DNA of 64,000 nt from Pyrocephalus nanus (taxonomy: Eukaryota; Chordata; Aves; Passeriformes; Tyrannidae), in the NCBI GenBank assembly GCA_038380795.1, contig CM076274.1:19810027-19874026 (forward strand), written 5' to 3'. The notes beneath the pieces are model-generated. The model saw only the letters and a list, made by a program, of their open reading frames with translations, made no database searches and had not been told where the DNA came from. The position numbers were made by a program, and so were the translations under genes. This document shows positions 40,101 through 49,600 of the stretch, piece by piece; within the stretch, counting starts at the first letter, position 1; the number at the start of each line of letters is the position of its first letter.

Positions 40101-43100
40101 ACACCTTCCAGACCCTTTGCCTTGGGGTCTGTCAGAAGCCAAATAAATTGCTGCAGTCAGGTGGTCACTCAGCAAGAGTGTGGTAGGTCCAGAGGAAAGC
40201 ACTTTGGCAACTGAAGGAAGCAGAATTTTTAGATGATCCATTGGTGACTTGTAAGCCTCTAGTTAGGAAGCTAACATTTTTATCCTAATGTTTTGGAGTT
40301 TAGTTTTCATTGCATTTCAGTTTGCAGTAGTGCTTTGCTGCAGAATGTTCTGGAGAGCTGCTAATGAGGATTGACTGGCCAAGTTTAACTGGATAAACTT
40401 ATTTGTAAAGCAGTGATAATATGCACGTGTGGATGTGCTCTGGCCTCTTCAGTCATTCAAGTAATGTTGTTTAGAGACCCAGCTGCTGTGGGAGCCACTG
40501 GATTGTGGCTGCTTCCTCCTGCCCAGATTTGGAGCTGTTTTCACATAGCTCTGCATCTTTGCTTGCTCTTTGCACATCTCTGCTCAACAGGGCACGAACA
40601 TCCCTTCAGTATCGCACTGAGCTGTCTCCGGGACTCTGCTGACCAGCAACAAAGAACCAACAATAACACTCTTCTGGCTGACAGGACAGAGGCTTCCTTC
40701 CTTGCTCAGCTCCCAAAGGAAAAGCAGTGTCAGTTTGTCCTGAAACGCAGACTCCAAGCTCCAGTGCAGCTGAGGAGAGGTAGGGGTTGCAGGAGTGTGT
40801 TATAGCCAGGCAGAGAATTTGCTGCTTTCCATGGCAGTGTCAAACTCTTCCTGGCATCATATACATATGCTAGAGTTGCTCTCATACCTGACAGAGAGGC
40901 AAAATTTGTTTTCGCAAATGTTCAGAATTAGCTTTCAGTCCTTGATTAGCTTTCGATTGCGAGTCATTATCGTAGAGTCACAGAATATGCTGAGTTGGAA
41001 AGGCCCCATCAGGATCATCGAGTGCAACTCCTGGCCCTGCACAGGACACCCCAACAATCCCATCATGTGCCTGAGAGCATTGTCCAAATGCTCCTTGAGC
41101 TCTGTCAGGCTTGGTGCTGTGACCACATCCCTGGGGAGGCTGTTCAGTGCCCAACCACCCTCTGGGGAAAGAACTTTTCCTGAGATCCAACCTAAACCTC
41201 CCTCGACTCAGCTTCATGCTGTTTCCTCAAGTCCTGTGACTGGTCATGAGAGTGAAGAGATTCTCACATTGCACAGACTGGAAGGTTCCCTGAAGAATGT
41301 TAATTGATTGAGAATTTTGCTGATGATTGAGAGACAAAAGATTTCACTGCCATATATTGTCTGACTATCCCCACTGAGAGTGCAGTTAATAAACAGGGGA
41401 GAGTAGGAAGTCCTTGTTTTGCTGTGAACTCTGCCTCCATTGTTGATCACTCACTGGCCAGTAGGAAGGACAGAAAGGTGTATAACGGAGTTCTGTATTT
41501 TCCTTCAGAGTCTCTGCAGAAACACACCAAGAGGAAGAAGTCCTTGATTGACTGGGCCTTGCGCCGCAGCACCAGTACTCCCACGGGCAGCCCTCCTTCG
41601 CAATCACCTACCACCCCACGGAAGCTCTTTGGCCTGTCTCTGACCTCTGTCTGTCCTGATGGGATTCTTCCCAAACCAATCATGGTAAGAAACAGTCTGG
41701 GCTGTCTGTCCTGAGACAAACTTGACATGTTTAGCCCAGAATTTAAAGCCACTTGAAGTATTTATGAGAATTTGCTTGTGTTTCAAATTCAGCTCAGTAA
41801 CAAGGGCAGGAACATCCTTCTCCTGAGTAATCCATATCACTTCATTCATGGATGTCTGTCCTGTTTCAGTGGGTGTCTCCAACCAGGTCTTCACCAGCTG
41901 ACAAGAGGCAATGTCAGTGGATCCTGCCATGCTACATAGCCTAGGCTTCATTCACTACAAGAGTCCCCTGGTCTCATACTTGTCACAGGATAAGCGTACC
42001 CACAGGAACTGTACCTGCAACTTGGCTGTCAGGTTCTTGTCCCTGATTAAATCAGGATAAATCTCTCATAATTTTCTCTTCCCATTATTGATTAGGTCTT
42101 ACACTAATTATGTTACAACACATGAAGTGTAATATACACAAATGAGGGTAAAGAGTTAGGCTTTAAGTACAACTGGGCTTTCTCTTAGGATATGCTGCTC
42201 CTGTTGTACCATGAAGGTCCCTCTACTAGGGGCATTTTCAGACGGTCTGCCAATGCCAAGACTTGCAAGGAGTTGAAAGAGAAGCTGAACTCTGGAGATG
42301 ATGTTCAGGTGGATGGAGAGTCAGTCTTTGTGGCTGCAGCTGTCATCACGGTATGTTTGGCCAAGTAACTCAGCTGTCTGGGCTAATGGTACCTTCCTTC
42401 TTTAAGGAAGCAACATGAGTCTTTATGGGTAGCAAGATTTTGAGGAACAGAAAGCATTTTCCAGCAAGGTACATTCTCAGCTGATGGCTTGGTCCATCCG
42501 TGTGCACAGAGCTATCTGCTTGACACAGTGACGCTTGTTTTCACATGCAGACACATGCAGTGGCCCTCAGGACAGGGCTTCATTTTGTATCTCCCTGGAC
42601 CAAAGTACCTCCAGCAGGAAATACAGTGATGTCCACCTGCAAGACAGCCATGGTGTCTGTACAGTGCCAAAGAATATGCCACAGCCCACACTCAGCAGTT
42701 CAGATGCTGCCCTGACATGTGCATGAAGCCCTTTGGTGGCAGCAGCACAGATGCTCTTTGTTGTTTCTGCATGCACAGGAGGTTTGGGAGGACTTGTACC
42801 ATTTGAGGGCAACTGCTCTGCAGCCTCCCAGTCAGCTCAAAGGAGGTGTGGTCTCTGGACCCCAAGCCTTTACCCTCTGATCAGCCACCAAGCAAGAGGG
42901 AAAGCAGGTGCTAAACCCAAGCAGAGGGGTCGTGGTGGTTGGGGGATGAAGCTTGTGAGAAGACCCATGCTTTAGTAAGAGAAAGCCTATATTTTGCATT
43001 GGCAATTAAATGGGTCAGAATAATTCAGGCATCAACTGTACCAAAAACTATCCCTGCCTCATGTTCTTGTTGGCCTGATACAAAAAGCTGTTGACTGGGA

Positions 43101-46100
43101 GGATATTCAGGCACTTTCCAATGCAAGACATACATCGAGTTCTTAAATAGTCCCCTGAGGAAAAACAGCAGTCCTCCTAGCTGAGTAAGGTTTCAGAGAG
43201 ATCTGTGCACAGCCTCAGTGCTGCAGTGGAGATCAGTCCTGGTCTGAAGAAGGGGCAAAACAGGAAGGCTGCCTATTTATTCTGCAGTGCTGCCATGGGA
43301 GAACTTGAGGAGAACAGCTTGATGGGTGTGGGAGGGGAGGATAAACATGTTTGTGTCATGTCTTGTTCTATCTTGTGCTTAATATGGATAAACAATGACT
43401 ATATGCATTGTGAAACTGAAACCAGGAATTCAAAACTGACCAGATTGCTCTGCATATATATATTTAATTCAGGATTTTCTCCGAAATATACCTGACAGTG
43501 TTCTATCCTCAGACTTGCACGGACTGTGGATGGAAGCTGTGGACACCGAAAATCGGGCACATAAGATTGAAGCTATCAAAGGGTTCGTAAAAGCGTTTGT
43601 CAAAGCTTCTTTTGGTGGGAAAAGGGGGAGCATATGGCCCTAAGAATAGCCTTCATCTTCTAGGAGATTCCTGGCAATGCTTCAGGCCACAGTGGAGCTA
43701 TTGCTGATGGCCAGTGTCACTGATCAGAACATTTTCCTTTCAGTGGTCTTTTATAAACATCATTAACATTTCTTACCCCAGAGCAGTGATTATAAAATTG
43801 TTTTCTGATGACCAGTTCAAATTACCAGAACCAGTAAACTGAAAAAGCACAATAATTCAGCTACCAGGAGTACATCAAAGTTGGCAGAATTAAATCCTTA
43901 ATGACAGTAACTTTTTTCTTATGTGAACAAAATGGCACTGATCATCATATTGGCAGTTAGAAGAAGCAGCCCTGTCAAGGTGGTCACTGGGACCTTGAAA
44001 ACAGCTTTACTGCCTTGAAACGGCTGCCCTGAGCAAGAGCAGCTTATCAGCCTCCTATGGGATATCCAGGATATTCAACCATGGCTCAACTCAGTTTTTG
44101 AACTGTGCCATTTGGCCTGGACCTCTTTCCTCCACAGTGTCCATAGCATGGGACACAGCAGTTCTTCTGGCCTGGAGCTGTGTGCTTCTCCTCCAGGCGG
44201 GCCCTGTCTTGTCAAGGCATTGTGGGCTCCCACATGAGTTGGTGGAGAGTAGGGACACAATCTCACTTTATTATCAAATCTGAATGTCTCAGACTGGGTG
44301 CAAAGGGGCAGAATGGGGCAAAAAGCAACCTCTGGTATTTGAAGAGCAGATGTTTGTGAACAGCACTGTTTTCTTTTTTTCCCACCCCCTGAACAGTCTT
44401 GTCAACCAGCTTCCAGAGGCTAACCTCATCTTACTCAGACACCTCTTTGGAGTCCTACATCATATTGAGCAGAATTCTGGTGTGAATCAGATGAATGCCT
44501 TTAACCTGGCTCTTTGCATAGCACCCAATATGCTGTGGCTACCAAGTCCCACAGGGCCTGAAGAAGAGAGCCAGTCTACAAAGAAGGTAATCTTCCGTAG
44601 GCTTGGGCTCACATATGTCTCCCCCTTTCATTGTATTTTGTAGGCTAAAGGAAGGCAGAACGCGACAGTGATGGCTGCATGGCATCCAGGCCTCGTTCTT
44701 TTCCCTGGGCAGATATGGCCACACTGGGAGGGGGGTTTAGCCCCTCAGACTATCCAGGGTGGAAAGGGAAGCAGTAGCTGCTTCCACCAGATGGACTTCC
44801 TATATTGTCAAGCAAGCACAAAAAAAAATGGAGCAGCTGAAGTTAGACACTATCACTTCAGCTGGGACAAAATTAACAGTGAGCATCACAGTGCACTAGA
44901 GGGGAGGAATGCTTGCTTGTAGCTTATGAGGTGTTAGCAAGAGTAAGGAAAATTGTAGAACATGCTGTATCTGGCTCACAGTACCAGTTTGTGTAGCTCA
45001 TATCCTTGCCTCAGATGTATTCATACACACACATTGCCACCTTATTAACAGCTTCTTGAGGAAATGATATCTTTGTCAAAAGAAAAAGAACAATCTGGGA
45101 ATGATTTGACTTGCTGTAAATGACTAGCTCCATTTTCATGAAACTAAACCTGTGAATTCCTGTTTTGGCAGGTGGCCTTGTTAGTGCAGTTCCTGATTGA
45201 AAACTCAGGAGAGATTTTTGGGGGTGATATTGCTTCCTTGTTTCAAAAACCTGACAAAAAGAAGTCCAAACCCTCAGCAGAATCTCTGGGTAAGTTGATG
45301 GGTCTGTATCTTCCAGAAACATTTAAAATCTTTTAATAGGTAAAGTCCTCATGCAAAGAATTTGCTTTACCTTCTTGTCTTGTCTAAGGAAATGCATTGA
45401 AAACCAGCTAAATTTGGTTTTCCCTTTGCCTGTCAAGCATAGGCAGAAAGAGATGGCAAAGCAGAGGGGCGAGGAGCAGAACCTCAAATGTGTCCCTGGG
45501 GATGGCTGCCTCTCGATGGGGCTGCTGTTCACCCTACTCCAGCCACTGCAAGAATTTAAAGTAGCCTTAGCACTGTCATGTCCCAGCAGTCTTTTTTTTC
45601 TTTTCCAGGTTAGGTCTGTAAAGTTAAACCACATGGTTGAATGAAAAGCGATGGAGTTGTCTCTGTTAACTAATCTATGAATACAGGCCCATGTTGAAAG
45701 CTTAGGTCATCAAGACAGACTTTTTTTATTATTCCCCGTGAAAATAATAGATCATCTCTGTTTTTCAATGGGTTTGATATAATTTCCCTGCCTTGGTTGT
45801 AGGATAGCAACAAGTAATTTGTGTCCTTTGCCCCAGGCATAGGCTTGGTTCAGCATGATGATTCCTCTGATGAGTTGGAGTTTTCCGCTCGTGACCCAGA
45901 GGGGCCAAAGCACCACCTGGAACCTGAAACAGATGCCATTTTTGAACCACCCAGCAGCTTGTTACTGAGTGAGGATCAGGAAGACTGGGACTTGTTCAGT
46001 GAGATCACAGCCTGTTACCAAAACAAAGCCCAAATGAATGCCAGTACAGACAGCTGTGACCTCCTGGAAGAGGATAGTTCTTTCTGCTCCATCGGCTCCA

Positions 46101-47575
46101 TCCGCTCGCTCAGCCTGGCCCGGGACCGGTGCTCATCAGAACCCAGCGTCTGCCTCAGCTCCCAGCTTCCTGCCCAGGGCCATGAGCCAGTGGCCCGCCA
46201 GTCCAGCTGCGATGCCACCATCATGCACAGCCACACAGATTACATCCACAAGCTCAGGCAGCTGCAAGTGGAGAGCCAGAAGCTGATTGATGAAGGCCTA
46301 AGTCCTGGAGTTAATAAGACCAGGCAGAACTTGCAGCAGTCACCTCAGACCAGCTCCAGGGTGAAGCAGCTTAGCCTTCAGAAGTCCAGCCTGTGCAACA
46401 GGTCCAGCTTCTCCAGCCTGTCCTCTACCACCACCTCCCCATCTGCTTCCTCACTCAGCTCCTTAGACAGTGCTTTCTCCTACTGCTCAGAGTCATCAGC
46501 CATTAGTCCCACAGATGTCTCATCCCCACCGTTCGTGTTTGGCACTTCTGCCAGGCTTCATGCTGTGTCCCCCAAGGTTGCCAAGAGGTCCGCAAAAGAG
46601 TGGCACAAATCCCTCATGTCTCCTGTGCCTTTACATCCATGGGACTTGGACAGTTTCCATGAGAATGAGCCCAAGGCTGGAGAGAGCAGTCATTGCTTTG
46701 AGGAGAGGAAAAGTTTTCCACCTGTCAGCAGAGCTTCTGTGGGAAGCCCACTCACTGACGTAGACTGGGAAGAAGAGGAGAGACAGCTGAGTTGTGCAGG
46801 GCGCCACAGCCCGGGGCTCAGGAACCACGATTATACCAAAGAAATTGAACAAAAGCCTGAATTTCCAGCTGTCAGCCCATCCAGCGAGACATCCCCACAG
46901 GTCAGCCACCAGCAGCACAGGGAGAAGGCAGTGAAAAACGTAGAAATCAAAAGCATTGATGCTTGCCTGCTGAGCCAGGAAAGCCTGAAGCGCACCAAGA
47001 TAACTTTTTATGTGGCCCCAGATAAAGAAAGCTCTTGGAGGTCTCCAGTAGGAGAGGGTAAGGAGGAGAGATCTGTGGCAAACATCAGCAGTGGTGACTT
47101 GCCCAGCAGCAGCAGTGAGCAGAGCCTGTCCAAGAGTCTGCAGACTGTGAGAGTCCACATCCCCCAGACAGTTTTCTATGGGCAGAACACCCCCCTTGTT
47201 CTGCAGTCCAGGCGCTACCACCATGTACTGAAGGTCCCACCCCCACAGGATGAGCACAAAGAGAGCCCCCGGAGTGCCTCCACTCCCAAGGAGCTGGAGA
47301 GCCAGCCAGTGGAAACGGCGCAGGCACCAACCCAGAGCGAGGGCTTCGACACATTCAGCCACACCATCCACATCATCCTCCCTTCCTACATCCGAAACAC
47401 CATCAGGGAGTATTTCAAGCACGATGAAACAGAGCCCTGTCCCACTGTGGAAGTGGAAGCAGTGGAGAATGAACTCCTCCGGAGCAGGGTGGCATGGCTC
47501 AGGAGCCAACCACTGGCAGACGTGGCTGCAGAGGAGCGTGACACAGTAGCCTTTACTGAAGAGACATTTGTCTAG
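19125..47575 (+). CDS. ARHGAP20: ARHGAP20, Rho GTPase-activating protein 20 (15-exon model)
   Basis: Joining the 15 exons listed below gives 3414 coding bases (1137 residues plus stop); the human protein, as I recall it, has 1191. Order of domains: basic motif RRRSAPS near the start (exon 2), PH domain about residues 70-167 (exons 3-5), Ras-associating domain about 180-298 (exons 6-9), basic linker RKKSLIDW, RhoGAP domain about 346-545 (exons 10-14) with arginine finger R383 in GIFRRSAN and N500 in APNMLW, then a serine-rich tail with one annexin-like repeat (about 655-720). From knowledge of the family, Rap1-GTP binds the RA domain and stimulates GAP activity toward Rho, with a role in neurite growth. 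FDX1 lies downstream in convergent orientation, as in human. Two oddities are T419 in place of a conserved RhoGAP lysine and only one annexin-like repeat. Exons 2-15 are firm; exon 1 is a proposal. Confidence 0.93.
24210..25130 (+). mobile_element. CR1 LINE, 5'-truncated, sense
   Basis: The 5' part encodes a decayed piece of the reverse transcriptase ORF, visible as SADDTILRGAADSLEGREAL (24255-24320), which matches the CR1 motif FADDT. The untranslated 3' region follows, ending with GATCCTTGTGGGTCCCTTTC and TTCTGTGATTCTGTGAT at 25130. It is the longest mobile element in the window, sense relative to ARHGAP20, and cannot be active because the 5' two-thirds is missing. Confidence 0.93.
27213..27632 (-). 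mobile_element. CR1 LINE fragment, antisense, older copy
   Basis: On the - strand the CR1 3' end is at about 27213 (CACAGAATCACAGG on +). The interior has the ACACCCTCTCTGGGCAATCT and GAGGCTGAACAGGCCCAGCT blocks. It diverges more from the other copies here and belongs to a different CR1 subfamily type. It lies in ARHGAP20 intron 1. Confidence 0.92.
30265..31000 (-). repeat. Pair of diverged direct repeats in an LTR-like stretch
   Basis: About 50 bases at 30265-30313 and 30814-30862 share GTGGCCAAAATTATTGCCTT and flanking sequence, in the same orientation about 550 bp apart. On the - strand, AATAAACTCTTGCTC (30915 down to 30901), a typical LTR polyadenylation-signal context, lies near one copy. 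No primer-binding site, TG...CA ends or retroviral reading frame could be fixed, so the assignment is tentative. Confidence 0.35.
32960..33042 (+). CDS. ARHGAP20: ARHGAP20 exon 2
   Basis: The acceptor is TCTTGCAG and the donor AG/GTTGAG. It encodes KMKPIVQRRRSAPSAISKAL and the following residues, matching the human segment with RRRSAPS. An ATG is its second codon, and human isoforms starting at the equivalent methionine are known, so this may be a real alternative start. Confidence 0.9.
33043..35066 (+). other. ARHGAP20 intron 2
   Basis: It contains an open frame of 207 codons on + (33132-33755) that is proline-rich in the middle and has no recognised domain. A run of T occurs at 34326-34337. 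No mobile element was recognised. Confidence 0.7.
35067..35237 (+). CDS. ARHGAP20: ARHGAP20 exon 3 (start of PH domain)
   Basis: The acceptor is CTCCTCTAG and the donor AA/GTAAGA. A second AG at 35095-35096 looks usable but would shift the frame into a stop, so the upstream acceptor is chosen. It encodes the first PH strands, including FILDERVQL and QERHLILFSDVVVIAKSK, which align with human QERHLFLFNDLFVVAK. Confidence 0.95.
35304..35402 (+). mobile_element. CR1 LINE 3' end fragment, sense
   Basis: About 100 bases match the CR1 3' end: the CACATGGTGGGATT start, the GACTCAGTGATCCTTGTGGG block and a terminal ATTCTATGATTCT. It lies in ARHGAP20 intron 3, just 3' of exon 3. Confidence 0.9.
35764..35913 (+). 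CDS. ARHGAP20: ARHGAP20 exon 4 (PH domain)
   Basis: The acceptor is CCATTGCAG and the donor AG/GTATCT. It encodes SSSSLKLKKQVHLSEVWTGT and ends with VIGWPTINYVVTF, matching the human VLGWPTVNFVATF. Confidence 0.95.
37465..37506 (+). CDS. ARHGAP20: ARHGAP20 exon 5 (42 bp, end of PH domain)
   Basis: A very short exon with acceptor TTGTCTTCAG and donor TG/GTAAGT. It encodes SADVKERWLSALLW, containing the C-terminal PH helix tryptophan. A nearby AG four bases downstream would create an in-frame stop and is rejected. Confidence 0.93.
38236..38320 (+). CDS. ARHGAP20: ARHGAP20 exon 6 (PH to RA linker, RA start)
   Basis: The acceptor is GGCTTTCAG and the donor CT/GTAAGT. It encodes HISEVKRNEYLKNLTLQIFV and then LDDDNCSS, the first strand of the Ras-associating domain. 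Confidence 0.94.
39179..39256 (+). CDS. ARHGAP20: ARHGAP20 exon 7 (RA domain)
   Basis: The acceptor is CTTTCTAG and the donor CT/GTAAGT. It is 26 codons in phase 0 on both sides. It encodes TTAVNVSNVETAESVMKK and then TLLQLGHP. Confidence 0.94.
39438..39504 (+). CDS. ARHGAP20: ARHGAP20 exon 8 (RA domain)
   Basis: The acceptor is CCCACCAG and the donor TG/GTAAGA. It encodes SEHHLWVVSGKDEPAYPLIG, closely matching the human LWVNSGKEEAPYPLIG. Confidence 0.95.
40591..40779 (+). CDS. ARHGAP20: ARHGAP20 exon 9 (end of RA domain)
   Basis: The acceptor is GCTCAACAG and the donor AG/GTAGGG. It encodes HEHPFSIALSCLRDSA and later LPKEKQCQFVLKRR, matching human LPREMQCQFILKP. Confidence 0.94.
40974..41283 (-). 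mobile_element. CR1 LINE fragment, antisense
   Basis: Read on the - strand this is the CR1 3' region, with its 3' end at about 40974 (GAGTCACAGAAT on +). It lies in intron 9 of ARHGAP20, antisense to the gene. Blocks such as CCTGGGGAGGCTGTTCAGTG are shared with the CR1 at 51693. Confidence 0.92.
41509..41684 (+). CDS. ARHGAP20: ARHGAP20 exon 10 (basic linker, start of RhoGAP)
   Basis: The acceptor is TCCTTCAG and the donor TG/GTAAGA. It encodes the linker HTKRKKSLIDWALRRSTS, a proline/serine-rich stretch, and KLFGLSLTSVCPDGILPKP, the N-terminal edge of the RhoGAP fold. Confidence 0.96.
42189..42350 (+). CDS. ARHGAP20: ARHGAP20 exon 11 (RhoGAP arginine finger)
   Basis: The acceptor is TCTCTTAG and the donor CG/GTATGT; it is 54 codons in phase 0. 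It encodes GPSTRGIFRRSANAKTCKEL, with arginine finger R383, and LKEKLNSGDDVQ. Its last codon is ACG (Thr419), where the human gene as I recall it and most RhoGAP domains have lysine. Confidence 0.97.
43473..43582 (+). CDS. ARHGAP20: ARHGAP20 exon 12 (RhoGAP)
   Basis: The acceptor is TTAATTCAG. It encodes DFLRNIPDSVLSSDLHGLWM and EAVDTENRAHKIEAIKG. The donor is GG/GTTCGT, weak by consensus, but it alone gives the correct frame into exon 13; a GTAAAA donor four bases further on would shift the frame. Confidence 0.93.
44397..44586 (+). CDS. ARHGAP20: ARHGAP20 exon 13 (RhoGAP)
   Basis: The acceptor is CTGAACAG and the donor AG/GTAATC. It encodes LVNQLPEANLILLRHLFGVL and AFNLALCIAPNMLW, the RhoGAP core with the conserved asparagine N500. 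Confidence 0.97.
45172..45289 (+). CDS. ARHGAP20: ARHGAP20 exon 14 (end of RhoGAP)
   Basis: The acceptor is TTTTGGCAG and the donor GG/GTAAGT. It encodes VALLVQFLIENSGEIFGGDI and the lysine-rich DKKKSKPSAESL that leaves the domain. Confidence 0.96.
45837..47575 (+). CDS. ARHGAP20: ARHGAP20 exon 15 (large last coding exon)
   Basis: The acceptor is TGCCCCAG and the stop is TAG at 47573-47575. The exon encodes 579 residues. It begins with an acidic segment, then one annexin-like repeat (RCSSEPS at about residue 656, SSCDA about 30 residues on, then VESQKL). A serine-rich stretch with SSFSSLSSTTTSPSASSL follows, and then a conserved terminal block including YIRNTIREYFKHDETEP. Part of the N-terminal portion contains no second RCSEP-type repeat, unlike the human protein. 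The long open frame on the opposite strand is a shadow. Confidence 0.95.
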
Positions 47576-49600
47576 GGCAATGGATGTGGAGGAACTAAAT
47601 ATTTTTGTGTGTGTGTGCAACAGAAAATATTCTGTAATATATGATCAGGATGTGAAGAATTTAGCAGGCTTGCATGGGACAACTAGTGTAAAGTGACACT
47701 AATGTGTATGTAATGTTGAGATTCAATAATCATTTTGGTAGGAAGGGTGGGGACAGGGGGCTTGTCCTTGTGTTTTCTTTATGCCCTTTTTTAATGGAAG
47801 AGATTTCACTGGCTGAGTGTGTAGTGGGCTGAATGCCACCACACTCTCCCTCTTCGTAAATTAGCTGACCTGTACAGGGCCTGACTCCCATTTCTTTTCA
47901 TAGCAGGAAAGGAGAAACTCTGCTTTATTTAATCCAGTCAGCTGCCAATGTATGTGAATGACCGGAGAATTGGGACAGCTCATGTCCTGCCAGAATTAGT
48001 TAAAAATCTTTACACTTGCACAAAACCCACCATTATTCACTGTTCATCACCACCACTCATCCAAAGGAAGATCACCTCCATTCCAGAAATCACTGCTGCT
48101 TTGCTATGCTCGTCTGTTGTCCCCTATGGTCTAGCTCACAGCCTACATCCATTACTGGTTGAGTCTGGGTTCCAAAAATACCAACTGGAGCCCAGAGTCC
48201 AAAGTCCAGCACTCACTGACAGACAGCATATGTAACATTTTAACCTCAAAGTTGCTTCTTTCTCCAATTAATTTTGCCTTAATTCTTTCTTCTCATACCT
48301 TCCCCAAAGTTAGCATTTGACAGAGACACAGTTGCTAAGAAGGATTTTAGCACTATCACTTTGACAGGGCGATGAATGTTCTTCAGTGTCCTCTGGGAGT
48401 AGCTGGTCCTTTCAGTCCTAATGTCACCTTCTATAAATGATGGTGTCCCTTTCCAGAGGCAGTATGGATAGGGCAACTAATCACATTCCTAGTCATGCTA
48501 AGAGGGACTTGAGCAGGACTTGGCTTTAGCATGAGGTCAAGGAGTTGTGGAAGTTGTCAGTGATGTTGCCAAGTGGATGCTGATGCAAAGTCCTATTTGG
48601 CCAGAAAGTTGTCAGTCCATACTCTGAGACCGTCCAGGCTTCAACAGCACTGATGCTGGCTCAGAGAAGCACTATAGTTCCCGCCCAGCAGAGGATGTGG
48701 CCCGATGTGCTCCAGCAGAATTAAGTTTGGAGCAGTTCCAGGCAGGGATGCGCTAAGCAGGCTGCTGGTGGGGATCACCAAAGAGACACAGCCAGTGGAC
48801 TCCTGGAGCATCCCCATGATTCCACTCAAAGCCATGCTCAGAAGCACGATAGCCATAATGGGACTTGTTAGAGGATTGTAGTGCTGCCAGCTGAGCTCTA
48901 AAAAGATGCTGAGAGCACCACATCAGTTTGGTAGGTGTTAAGAAAACAACGGGAAAAGTCTCAACGGTGAAAAGGTTCGGGATGGTTCATTTGAAAGTTT
49001 CGTGAGAGTTTTCTACCGCAGTTTCTCTCAGAGTCACACTTCTTTTACTCAGTGTACAGTGAATTGGTGAAGGACAAGAGAAATGCGTGAATCCTAATGA
49101 CTGACAGGTAGTGCTTGCGGAGTAAGTGCCCCTGCAAGCTGCTGAGTGTCTGCAAATAGCCAGAGCTGGAGCTGCTTGACAACTGCCATGGTTCAGTCCT
49201 TGCACAGAGGGGGAAGCCACTGCTGTAAAATGGTTTAGAAGGTGTCAGATTCCTCCACTCATCTGCCAGGTGCCTGTGAGGGTCAGTGACAGGAACCTGG
49301 CCTATCACTCCAAATTCACACCATCAAATACTGGGGCAGGGGAGCCAAGGGGAAGCCCAGAGCCCTCTTTCCAAGCTGTATAGGGTTTGTTTTGTTAGGT
49401 GTTTAACTCTCAGATGAGAGTTAAACTCTCTGTCTCTGATCACCTTTGTGGCCCTTGTATAATGAAAGATGTATATAATCATAACACAACCTCCTCACCA
49501 CCATCATTTTCCTCATACATCAACAGCGAGAAGGCATTCACGGTCTTTTTCCAGAGCTGCAGTTGTAACTATTTCAATAAAGGACACACAAGTTGTCATT
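47576..49600 (+). other. ARHGAP20: ARHGAP20 3' untranslated region (predicted)
   Basis: From the TAG at 47575 to just past the first well-placed AATAAA. It includes a short GT-rich stretch at 47605-47618. There is no earlier canonical AATAAA; AATAAT near 47726 is a weaker alternative that would give a very short 3'UTR. Confidence 0.5.
49576..49581 (+). terminator. ARHGAP20: Polyadenylation signal AATAAA for ARHGAP20
   Basis: AATAAA is followed within 15-45 bases by a GT-rich stretch (TTGTCATTGTGGTGCTGTTG), the expected layout of a cleavage site. Cleavage would fall near 49595-49605. Confidence 0.6.

Noticed and set aside
46631..47620. 329-codon open frame on the - strand
   Set aside because: It is the shadow of ARHGAP20 exon 15, which has clear homology and a matching splice acceptor on the + strand.
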